A stretch of 5,520 nucleotides of DNA from Frankiaceae bacterium (GTDB taxonomy: Bacteria; Actinomycetota; Actinomycetes; JAFAQI01). Of the stretch, positions 1 to 5,427 are shown piece after piece (the stretch's first letter is position 1; every line of letters begins with the position of its first letter). A program made the translations under genes and the position numbers. The stretch spans positions 1 to 5,520 of the forward strand of contig JAVEEE010000010.1 of NCBI GenBank assembly GCA_030840615.1, given 5' to 3'. Below the pieces are notes generated by a model that saw nothing but the letters and a program-made list of their open reading frames with translations, made no database searches and was not told the origin of the DNA.

Positions 1-114
1 CAGGGTGGCGAGCAGCGCGTCGGCGACGCGCGGGTCGAGGTCGCCGATGGCGACATAGCCGGCGCAGCGCAGCCCGTTGTCCCGGGCGCCGCGGCGTGGC
101 CCTTCGAGCTCCAT
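1..114 (-). CDS. Conserved hypothetical protein, N-terminal 38 residues (cut by window edge)
   Basis: An open frame starts with ATG at 114-112 and runs without a stop off the left edge. The visible 38 residues begin MELEGPRRGARDNGLR and continue through CAGYVAIGDLDPRVAD. The start lies one base after the TGA of the upstream hydrolase (TGA-C-ATG) with no good Shine-Dalgarno of its own, so it is probably translated by coupling with that gene. The RDNGLRxxGYVAxGDLDPRxAD pattern resembles, from memory, a small conserved actinobacterial protein of unknown function found beside such hydrolases. No catalytic motif, signal peptide or membrane segment is visible in this fragment. I do not assign a function; the reading frame itself is likely real because of the tight spacing and codon bias. 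Confidence 0.7.
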   Translation of the reverse strand, partial: MELEGPRRGARDNGLRCAGYVAIGDLDPRVADALLATL

Positions 115-115
115 G

Positions 116-877
116 TCAGCCGGCCGACGAGAGGGGAGCGTGGCTGCGGATGAACGCGAGGGTCTCCTCGACGATGCGCGGCAGGTCGTTGTCCATCGTC
201 GCGACGTGGAAGCTGTCCTCGAGGATGATCTGGCGCTTGTCGGTGGCCGTGGCTCCCGCCATCAGCCGTTCGCTGTTGGCCGGCTCGACGACGTGGTCGT
301 CGCGGCTGGTGAAGACCAGCAGCGGCTGGGTCAGCCGCCCGAGGTCGGCGTTGGTGAGCTTCCAGAGCTTCGAGAGCTGGTAGGCGGCCTTGACCGGTAG
401 CCGCTCGTAGGCGGGCTCGACGACGCCGGGCTTCTTGACGTCGTTGCCGACCGGCGGCAGTGACGGGACGAACAGCCGCAGCAGGGGCAGCGCCTTGGCG
501 TCCTTGCGCAGCGTGAACAGCGACGGGTTGACCACGACGACCCCGGCGATGTCGTCGCCGCGCTGCTCGGCCAGCCGCAGCGCCACCGTCCCGCCCATGG
601 ACAAACCCATGACGAACGTGCGCTCGCACCGGCTGCGTACGTCGTCGAACGCGCGCTCGAGCTCGCCGTACCAGTCCTGCCAGCTGACCCGGTTGGCGTC
701 CTGCCAACGGGTGCCGTGGCCGGGCAGCCGCGGCACCCGCACGGTCAGCCCTGCCGCCGCCAGCCCCTCGGCCCAGCCGCGCATGCTGCCGGGCATTCCG
801 GTCAGGCCGTGGCAGAGGATGGCGCCTACCGGGCCGCCGTCCGCCGCGTAGGGCTCTGCCTCTGGCCGCATCGCCAC
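116..877 (-). CDS. Alpha/beta-hydrolase, carboxylesterase / monoacylglycerol lipase type
   Basis: This is a serine hydrolase likely to cleave carboxyl or monoacylglycerol esters in the cytoplasm; the true substrate is unknown. Numbering from the Met at 871, the oxyanion-hole region is CHGLTGMPGS (20-29), followed by RLPGHGT (48-54). The nucleophile elbow is GLSMGG with Ser91. The acidic residue is probably Asp192 in SRDDHVVEP, and the catalytic His222 lies in EDSFHVATMDND. The triad order and the closing FHVATMDND resemble the Est30-like esterases, and the length (about 250 residues) is usual. There is no signal peptide; the 251-residue chain starts hydrophilic. I chose GTG at 877-875, two codons upstream of ATG 871, because GGAGG at 890-886 then sits 8 bases away rather than 14. 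It is divergent from plsC and one base ahead of the next small gene. The fold is certain; the substrate is open. Confidence 0.9.
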   Translation of the reverse strand: MAMRPEAEPYAADGGPVGAILCHGLTGMPGSMRGWAEGLAAAGLTVRVPRLPGHGTRWQDANRVSWQDWYGELERAFDDVRSRCERTFVMGLSMGGTVALRLAEQRGDDIAGVVVVNPSLFTLRKDAKALPLLRLFVPSLPPVGNDVKKPGVVEPAYERLPVKAAYQLSKLWKLTNADLGRLTQPLLVFTSRDDHVVEPANSERLMAGATATDKRQIILEDSFHVATMDNDLPRIVEETLAFIRSHAPLSSAG

Positions 878-885
878 CGTTCGCC

Positions 886-890
886 CCTCC
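886..890 (-). promoter_or_regulatory. Ribosome binding site of the alpha/beta-hydrolase
   Basis: On the minus strand GGAGG lies 8 bases upstream of GTG 877 and 14 bases upstream of ATG 871. The spacing favours the GTG start, which adds two residues (V-A) to the protein. Confidence 0.6.
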
Positions 891-1019
891 CGCCCTCTTT
901 GCGCGCTCGCGTTGGGCGTGTCTTCACCCGATCGTCGCACGGCGGACCGGGCAACTGGGATTGACCAGCCGATAGCATCGAACGGCGGAAAGGTGACACG
1001 GCGTGGCCGAGCTTGGCCA

Positions 1020-1048
1020 TTGCTCCCGCTCCGGCGGGTGCCTAGGGT
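1020..1048 (+). promoter_or_regulatory. Candidate housekeeping promoter of plsC
   Basis: A -35-like TTGCTC (1020-1025) is followed after 17 bases by TAGGGT (1043-1048), which fits the actinobacterial TAxxxT -10 element. Transcription would begin near 1055, leaving a leader of about 48 bases before the plsC ATG. The spacing is ideal, but the -35 matches the consensus at only 4 of 6 positions. Confidence 0.5.
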
Positions 1049-1102
1049 GGCGTCACGGCAAGCGCGAGCGCCAGCTGGCATGAGGGAGGGCGGTGAGCCG
1101 CG

Positions 1103-1852
1103 ATGTTCTACCACTTTCTGAAGTACGTCGTGCTCGGCCCGATCCTCAAGCTGCTCTTCCGGCCGTGGGTCGAGGGCGCGGAGAACCTCCCCAAGGAGGG
1201 CGCCGCCATCCTGGCGAGCAACCACCTGTCGTTCTCCGACTCGATCTTCCTGCCGCTGTCGGTGCCGCGGCGCATCACGTTCCTGGCCAAGGCCGACTAC
1301 TTCGTCGGGCGCGGGCTCAAGGGCCGGTTGACGACCTGGTTCATGAAGGGCGCCGGCCAGGTGCCGATCGACCGCAGCGGCGGGCGCGCGAGCGAGGCGG
1401 CGCTGCGCAAGGCGCTGGAGATCCTCGGTGACGGTGACCTGCTGGGCATCTATCCGGAGGGCACCCGGTCTCCGGACGGGCGGCTCTACCGCGGCAAGAC
1501 CGGCATCGCGCGGATGGCGCTCGAGGCCGGGGTGCCGGTGATCCCGGTCGCGATGATCGACACGTTCGATGTGCAGCCGCCGGGTCAGGTCATCCCCAAG
1601 ATCCAGCGGATCGGCATCCGCATCGGCGAGCCGCTCGACTTCTCCCGCTACGAGGGGATGGAGGGCGACCGCTTCGTGCTGCGGTCGATCACCGACGAGA
1701 TCATGTATGAGCTGATGCAGCTGTCGGGTCAGGAGTACGTCGACACCTACGCCACGAAGGCGAAGGAAGACATCGCGGACGCGCGGCAGGCCGCGCGCGA
1801 GGCGCTCGTGGCCGACGACCGGGCGCTCGTCGGCAGCCGCCGCGCCTCCTGA
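1103..1852 (+). CDS. plsC: PlsC-type 1-acyl-glycerol-3-phosphate acyltransferase
   Basis: The product is a 249-residue acyltransferase that most likely transfers an acyl group from acyl-CoA or acyl-ACP to lysophosphatidic acid, giving phosphatidic acid at the cytoplasmic membrane. All four PlsC blocks are present: NHLSFSD (catalytic His41 and Asp46), GQVPIDR (85-91), YPEGTRS (117-123, binds the phosphate of the acceptor) and VPVIPVAM (144-151). The first 20 residues are hydrophobic and basic, suiting membrane association, without a clear transmembrane helix. ATG 1103 is the first possible start because an in-frame TGA lies at 1094-1096. GGAGG at 1085-1089 is 13 bases away, rather far; a GTG at 1093 is out of frame. 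The last 40 residues are charged and probably helical. Actinobacteria carry several PlsC paralogues, so a role in acylating another acceptor cannot be excluded. Confidence 0.93.
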   Translation: MFYHFLKYVVLGPILKLLFRPWVEGAENLPKEGAAILASNHLSFSDSIFLPLSVPRRITFLAKADYFVGRGLKGRLTTWFMKGAGQVPIDRSGGRASEAALRKALEILGDGDLLGIYPEGTRSPDGRLYRGKTGIARMALEAGVPVIPVAMIDTFDVQPPGQVIPKIQRIGIRIGEPLDFSRYEGMEGDRFVLRSITDEIMYELMQLSGQEYVDTYATKAKEDIADARQAAREALVADDRALVGSRRAS

Positions 1853-1886
1853 CCCGCCCCGCATCGCCCCGCCCCGCCCCGCCCCC
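1853..1886. repeat. GCCCC tandem tract (G-quadruplex motif on the minus strand)
   Basis: Directly after the plsC stop, C runs of 3, 4, 4, 4, 4 and 5 bases are separated by single G bases, with one GCATCG interruption. On the minus strand this gives six G runs with loops of 1, 6, 1, 1 and 1 bases, a textbook intramolecular G-quadruplex pattern. It would lie in the 3' region of glpK transcripts if they read through the neighbouring stem, and appears as C-rich RNA downstream of plsC. Confidence 0.7.
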
Positions 1887-1970
1887 TCTCCCGGAAACGA
1901 TCATGGGACTGTGGCAACGACACGCGGGCGTGCCGGTCGACGAGCCCATGATCGTTTACGGAGGAGGGGG
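1882..1970. terminator. Long inverted repeat between convergent plsC and glpK, possible bidirectional terminator
   Basis: The left arm at 1882-1907 and the right arm at 1945-1970 are complementary at 23 of 26 positions. The core of 13 bases (AAACGATCATGGG at 1895-1907 against CCCATGATCGTTT at 1945-1957) is perfect. The loop is 37 bases and contains its own small hairpin, CACGC-GG-GCGTG (1921-1932). The right arm ends at the base next to the glpK stop codon, and the left arm begins 29 bases after the plsC stop. Its place between two convergent genes suggests a shared terminator. No T run follows on either strand, and the large loop is unusual, so a dispersed repeat element is an alternative. 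Confidence 0.55.
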
Positions 1971-3446
1971 CTAGATGCGGGCCCAGGCCTTGCTGCGCGT
2001 GACGGCCTGCTGCCAGCGCGCGTACGACGCATCGTCGCGAGCCGCCGGCTCGAAGCGGCGGTCCAGTCGCCACGTGTCGGCGAGCTCGTCGGTCGAGGCC
2101 CACACGCCCGTGGCCAGTCCGGCCAGGAAGGCGGCGCCCAATGCGGTGGTTTCCGCGACTTGCGGACGGCGTACCGGCACCTGCAGCTGGTCGGCCTGAA
2201 GCTGGCAGAGCAGGTCGTTGGCCGACGCGCCCCCGTCGACGGAGAGCTCGGGCAGGTCGACGGCGGCGTCGCGGGTCATGACATCTACGACGTCGCGCAC
2301 CTCGAACGCGATCGCCTCCAGCGCGGCCCGGACGAGGTGTGCGCGGGTCGTGCCGCGGGTGAGGCCGAGGATCGCGCCGCGGGCGTCCGGGTCCCAGTGC
2401 GGCGCGCCGAGACCGGTGAGCGCCGGGACGAACACGACGCCGCCGGTGTCATCGACGGTGCGGGCGAGAGCGTCGGTCTCGGCGGCGGTGTCGATGATGC
2501 GAAGGCCGTCGCGCAGCCACTGGATCGCGGCGCCGGTGACGAAGATCGCGCCCTCGAGGGCGTAGACGAGTCCGCTTCCCAGGTCCCACGCGACCGTGGT
2601 CAGCAGTCCCGCATCGGAGCGGACCGCGGTGTCGCCGGTGTTGACGAGGACGAACGAGCCCGTGCCGTAGGTGCACTTGCTGGTGCCCGGCGCGAAGCAG
2701 GCCTGGCCGAACAGCGCGGCCTGCTGGTCACCGGCGATCCCGGCGATCGGCAGGTCGAGACCGAGGAACGCGTCGGGACTTGTCCGGCCGAAGTCGCCGG
2801 ACGACGGACGGACCTCCGGCAGCGCGTCGGCCGGCACCCGCAGGAGTTCGCAGAGCTCGTCGCTCCACCCGCCTCGCTCGATGTCGTAGAGAAGCGTGCG
2901 GCTGGCGTTGGACGGGTCAGTCGCGTGGACGCGACCGCCGGTGAGCCGGGCGACGAGGTAGGAGTCGACGGTGCCGACGACGACGTCGCCGGACTGGACC
3001 TTCGACCAGCTGTCGTGGTCGTGCTCGGCGAGCCACGACAGCTTGGTGCCGGTGAAGTAGGGGTCGAGCCGAAGCCCGGTCAGCTCGGCCACGCGCGGCT
3101 CGTGACCGGCGTCGCGGAGCCGCTCGCAGATGTCCGTCGTACGACGGTCCTGCCAGACGATCGCGCGCCGCGGCGCCGCCAGGCTGTGGCGGTTCCAGAG
3201 GACGGCGGTCTCGCGCTGGTTGGTGATGCCGATCGCGGTGGGCGGCTCGATGCCGGGGGTTGCGAGCGCTTGCCGGACGGCGGACAGCGTGGCCTGCCAG
3301 ATCTGTTCCGGCTCATGCTCGACCCAGCCGGGTCGCGGGAAGTGCTGCGCGAACTCTTCGTAGCCGCGGGTGGCGATGCGGCCGTCCGGCGTGACGATCA
3401 GTGCAGTGACGCCCGTCGTACCGGCGTCGATGGCGAGAACACTCAT
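1971..3446 (-). CDS. glpK: Glycerol kinase
   Basis: GlpK phosphorylates glycerol with ATP to sn-glycerol-3-phosphate in the cytoplasm, feeding lipid synthesis and, after oxidation, triose phosphates. The 491-residue product matches the family length (502 in E. coli) and shows the FGGY kinase blocks throughout. These are AIDAGTTG (5-12), ITNQRET (74-80), IVWQDRRT (96-103), DPYFTGTK (128-135), GDQQAALFG (239-247), TYGTGSF (259-265) and the C-terminal SVDGGASAN (402-410). Glycerol contacts known from E. coli are present as Arg78, Glu79, Trp98, Tyr130 and Asp240. ATG 3446 follows the TGA of the upstream DUF1028 gene by 4 bases and lacks a clear ribosome binding site, so translation is probably coupled. 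The phosphorylatable His of Firmicutes GlpK is replaced (around Ala226), and the E. coli fructose-bisphosphate loop is absent. No glpF or glpD is in view. The identification is very secure. Confidence 0.97.
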   Translation of the reverse strand: MSVLAIDAGTTGVTALIVTPDGRIATRGYEEFAQHFPRPGWVEHEPEQIWQATLSAVRQALATPGIEPPTAIGITNQRETAVLWNRHSLAAPRRAIVWQDRRTTDICERLRDAGHEPRVAELTGLRLDPYFTGTKLSWLAEHDHDSWSKVQSGDVVVGTVDSYLVARLTGGRVHATDPSNASRTLLYDIERGGWSDELCELLRVPADALPEVRPSSGDFGRTSPDAFLGLDLPIAGIAGDQQAALFGQACFAPGTSKCTYGTGSFVLVNTGDTAVRSDAGLLTTVAWDLGSGLVYALEGAIFVTGAAIQWLRDGLRIIDTAAETDALARTVDDTGGVVFVPALTGLGAPHWDPDARGAILGLTRGTTRAHLVRAALEAIAFEVRDVVDVMTRDAAVDLPELSVDGGASANDLLCQLQADQLQVPVRRPQVAETTALGAAFLAGLATGVWASTDELADTWRLDRRFEPAARDDASYARWQQAVTRSKAWARI

Positions 3447-3450
3447 GGGG

Positions 3451-4302
3451 TCATGAGTTGAGGCGCAGCTGGTCGAGAACCGGCGCGTCGATGTGGCCCG
3501 GGAGCATCCGCTCCTCGTAGTTCTCGACGGCCGCCCAGTCGGCGAGAGCCTTGTCGAGGTCGGCGGACGTAGTGCCCGCAGCGGGGTGACCGATCCTGGC
3601 AAGTCGGTCGCGGACCTCGGCCGCGACGGCGCCTTCGAGCCGGATCGCGTCGGCGGGGTCGGGCTTGCCGAAGTAGATGTCGTGCAGGTCGGCCAGCCGC
3701 ACGAGCTCGGGGATCGGGCGCAGGTGGTCGTCGACGCGAAGGTCGACGAGGACGTCGTTGCCACCGCCGTAGCCGCCGCCGGGTGTCACGACGAGTACGG
3801 CGGCGCTTTGGCGGCCGCGCTTGTCACCGCCGACTTCGTCACCGGCTGCGAGTGCGAGCAGCAGCCGCCGGACGAGCGGAGCGGCCGAGTCGGTCGCGAG
3901 CCACGCGCGGCGCATCGCCTCGACGACGTCGGGGCCGGTGTGGATGTTGCCCTGGATCGCGTAGCCGCAGCCGTCGACGGCGCCGGCTACGCCGCCGGCC
4001 CAGTCATGACAATCGGCGCCGGTGTAGGTCGCCGCTCCGCCCCTGGCGTCGACGAATCCGGCCTGGCGTTGCGCGCGCAGCTCGTCGGCGGCCGTGAGGG
4101 CGTCGAGGGTGTCCTGCGCCGACCTGCCGTCGCGCAACATGCGCAGTCCGTCGGGCCGGTAGGCGAGGTTGGCATGGGACTGCGTCGCGATGGCGCCGAC
4201 GCCCGCGGCGGCGGCCGGCACGGCGGCGCCGACGGCGAGGAACTTGCTTGCCACCGCTACGCCCCAGGCGGTTCCGTCGGTGGCCACGATCGAGAAGGTC
4301 AC
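3451..4302 (-). CDS. DUF1028 Ntn-hydrolase-like protein with C-terminal putative peptidoglycan-binding domain
   Basis: The 283-residue product belongs to the DUF1028 family, whose fold is placed in the Ntn-hydrolase superfamily; no reaction is established. Family landmarks are TFSIVATDG (2-10), WGVAVASKF (13-21), GAIATQSHAN (36-45), YTGADCHDWAGG (93-104), QGNIHTG (117-123), GDKRGRQSAAVLVV (159-172) and DLRVDDHLRPIPEL (187-200). Thr2 would become N-terminal after Met removal and might be the nucleophile, which is my inference. Residues from about 222 on, including WAAVENYEER (256-265) and GHIDAPVLDQLR (269-280), resemble the small putative peptidoglycan-binding domain often fused to DUF1028. 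No signal peptide is visible, so that binding role is doubtful here. GTG 4302 is the only reasonable start: an in-frame TGA lies at 4320-4318. A minus-strand TAGGCT at 4316-4311 points to a leaderless or nearly leaderless message. It is first in an operon with glpK. Confidence 0.88.
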   Translation of the reverse strand: MTFSIVATDGTAWGVAVASKFLAVGAAVPAAAAGVGAIATQSHANLAYRPDGLRMLRDGRSAQDTLDALTAADELRAQRQAGFVDARGGAATYTGADCHDWAGGVAGAVDGCGYAIQGNIHTGPDVVEAMRRAWLATDSAAPLVRRLLLALAAGDEVGGDKRGRQSAAVLVVTPGGGYGGGNDVLVDLRVDDHLRPIPELVRLADLHDIYFGKPDPADAIRLEGAVAAEVRDRLARIGHPAAGTTSADLDKALADWAAVENYEERMLPGHIDAPVLDQLRLNS

Positions 4303-4310
4303 GGTGCTGG

Positions 4311-4316
4311 AGCCTA
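4311..4316 (-). promoter_or_regulatory. -10 element of the DUF1028-glpK operon
   Basis: Minus-strand TAGGCT fits the actinobacterial TAxxxT -10 consensus and ends 8 bases before the GTG start at 4302, so transcription would begin at or very near the start codon. I see no good -35, which is common for such promoters and may mean an activator is needed. Confidence 0.5.
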
Positions 4317-4321
4317 ATCAC

Positions 4322-4334
4322 CATGCGTGGCATG
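4322..4334. promoter_or_regulatory. Palindrome CATGC-GTG-GCATG, candidate operator
   Basis: A perfect 13-base dyad (5-base arms, 3-base centre) lies 5 bases upstream of the minus-strand -10 element of the DUF1028-glpK promoter. It is followed directly by an overlapping self-complementary CATGCATG (4331-4338). A protein bound here would overlap the promoter spacer and -35 zone of that operon. Confidence 0.45.
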
Positions 4335-4341
4335 CATGACT

Positions 4342-4358
4342 TATGCGCGATACGCATA
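4342..4358. promoter_or_regulatory. Palindrome TATGCG-N5-CGCATA, candidate operator
   Basis: A perfect inverted repeat has 6-base arms at 4342-4347 and 4353-4358 and a 5-base centre. It covers the expected -35 position of the pfkA promoter whose -10 is at 4374-4379. It shares the ATGC half-site with the dyad at 4322-4334, suggesting the same DNA-binding protein for both. The spacing suits a dimeric helix-turn-helix or ribbon-helix-helix regulator; I do not recognise the motif. Confidence 0.5.
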
Positions 4359-4373
4359 GGTGAGACGACCCCC

Positions 4374-4379
4374 TAGGCT
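4374..4379 (+). promoter_or_regulatory. -10 element of pfkA
   Basis: TAGGCT fits TAxxxT and ends 7 bases before ATG 4387, so the transcript would start at the A of the start codon (leaderless). This supports ATG 4387 over the in-frame GTG at 4360, which lies upstream of the -10. Confidence 0.55.
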
Positions 4380-4386
4380 CCCCGTC

Positions 4387-5412
4387 ATGCGCATCGGGGT
4401 GTTGACCGGCGGTGGCGATTGTCCGGGTTTGAACGCAGTGATCCGCGCCATCGTCCGCAAGGGCATCAGCGTCTACGGGCACGAGTTCGTCGGCTTTCGC
4501 GACGGCTGGAAGGGTCCGCTCGAGAGCATGACGATGCCGCTCGACATCTCGACGACGCGTGGCATCCTGCCGCGCGGTGGAACGATCCTCGGCTCGTCGC
4601 GAACCAACCCTTTGAAGGTCGAAGGGGGTGTCGAGCAGATCACATCGAACCTCGCCGGCCTCGGCGTAGACGCGCTGGTGGCGATCGGCGGCGAGGACAC
4701 GTTGGGCGTCGCGACCGCGCTGGCCGCCGGCGGGCTGCCTGTCGTCGGCGTACCGAAAACCATCGACAACGACCTCGGCGCGACGGACTACACCTTCGGC
4801 TTCGACACGGCGGTGCAGATCGCGGTCGACGCGATCGACCGGTTGCACACGACGGCGGAGTCGCACCACCGGGTGCTCATCGTCGAGGTGATGGGTCGGC
4901 ACGCGGGGTGGATCGCGTTGCACTCCGGGCTGGCCGGTGGGGCGAACGTGATCCTGATCCCGGAGCGGCCGTTCGACATCGAGCAGGTGTGCGCCTTCAT
5001 CGAGCATCGGTTCGCGTCGCACTACTCGCCGATCGTCGTCGTGGCCGAGGGCGCGTTGCCGAAGGAGGGCACGATGCAGCTTGCGGCGGGGGAGGTCGAC
5101 GCGTTCGGGCACGTGCGGCTCGGCGGCATCGGGCAGGTGCTGGCAAGTGAGATCGAGTCGCGCACCGGCAAGGAGGCCCGCGCGACGGTGCTCGGTCACG
5201 TGCAACGCGGCGGTACGCCGACGGCGTTCGACCGGGTGCTGGCGACGCGGTTCGGCCTGCACGCGATCGACGCCGTACATGAGGGGCAGAGCGGCGTGAT
5301 GGTCGCGCTGCGCGGCACCGAGATCGTCCGGGTGCCGCTGCAGGACGCGACCGCGGAGCTCAAGACCGTGCCGCTGGAGCGCTACACGGAAGTCGAAGTC
5401 TTCTTCGGCTAA
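4387..5412 (+). CDS. pfkA: 6-phosphofructokinase, predicted pyrophosphate-dependent
   Basis: The 341-residue cytoplasmic enzyme phosphorylates fructose-6-phosphate to fructose-1,6-bisphosphate; the sequence predicts PPi as donor, making the step reversible. Blocks in order are GVLTGGGDCPGLNAV (4-18), GSSRTNP (69-75), IGGEDTLG (100-107), PKTIDNDLG (123-131) with catalytic Asp127, EVMGRHAGW (167-175) and GHVQRGGTPTAFDR (270-283). Asp104 and Lys124, at the positions numbered as in E. coli PfkA where ATP enzymes have Gly, are the two residues that mark PPi use. From memory the chain is close to the Amycolatopsis methanolica PPi-PFK (also called pfp), including the VEVFFG ending. I chose ATG 4387 because homologues begin MRxGVLTGGGDCPGLN and a -10 element lies 7 bases upstream; a GTG at 4360 would add nine residues. 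It is divergent from DUF1028-glpK. Donor preference is inferred, the family is certain. Confidence 0.96.
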   Translation: MRIGVLTGGGDCPGLNAVIRAIVRKGISVYGHEFVGFRDGWKGPLESMTMPLDISTTRGILPRGGTILGSSRTNPLKVEGGVEQITSNLAGLGVDALVAIGGEDTLGVATALAAGGLPVVGVPKTIDNDLGATDYTFGFDTAVQIAVDAIDRLHTTAESHHRVLIVEVMGRHAGWIALHSGLAGGANVILIPERPFDIEQVCAFIEHRFASHYSPIVVVAEGALPKEGTMQLAAGEVDAFGHVRLGGIGQVLASEIESRTGKEARATVLGHVQRGGTPTAFDRVLATRFGLHAIDAVHEGQSGVMVALRGTEIVRVPLQDATAELKTVPLERYTEVEVFFG

Positions 5413-5427
5413 CCCCCTCCCGCTTCC

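Larger units (their letters stand above)
878..1102. other. Divergent intergenic region between the hydrolase and plsC
   Basis: This 225-base gap holds the start signals of two divergent genes. The part near plsC has a plausible promoter (listed separately). For the hydrolase I found no convincing -35/-10 pair. A minus-strand TGCTAT at 977-972 could be a -10 element, but its -35 partner is poor. Short frames in this stretch lack ribosome binding sites and family signatures, so I call no extra gene. Confidence 0.6.
4303..4386. promoter_or_regulatory. Divergent control region of DUF1028-glpK and pfkA
   Basis: This 84-base gap separates two divergent transcription units. Near each end the sequence TAGGCTCC occurs in outward orientation: minus strand 4316-4309 and plus strand 4374-4381. 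Between them lie two palindromes, listed separately, and a looser near-symmetry of TCACC-ATGCGT (4318-4328) with ACGCATAGGTGA (4352-4363). Neither gene has a good Shine-Dalgarno in this gap. The layout suggests one regulator controlling both directions. Confidence 0.6.

Noticed and set aside
961..978. TTGACC followed by TAGCAT as a promoter
   Set aside because: The two hexamers are only 6 bases apart, too close for a -35/-10 pair.
1093..1431. GTG-initiated frame overlapping the start of plsC
   Set aside because: It has an Arg/Pro/Gly-rich product with no motif; the overlapping plsC frame carries all four acyltransferase blocks.
878..1864. Upstream extension of the hydrolase frame through the plsC region
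   Set aside because: The frame stays open only because of high GC. The esterase homology begins near 871, a good ribosome binding site sits before GTG 877, and the extension is antisense to plsC.
1911..3461. Long plus-strand open frame (516 codons) opposite glpK
   Set aside because: It is fully antisense to a clear glycerol kinase, has low-complexity Arg/Gly/Asp/Val-rich sequence and no family motif. Such frames arise from GC-rich codon bias.
3447..3764. Longer glpK start inside the DUF1028 gene
   Set aside because: Glycerol kinases begin at about MSVLAIDAGTTG; the extension lies within DUF1028 coding sequence in another frame and looks random.
3493..4317. Plus-strand open frame (274 codons) opposite DUF1028
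   Set aside because: Antisense to a recognisable family member and of low-complexity composition.
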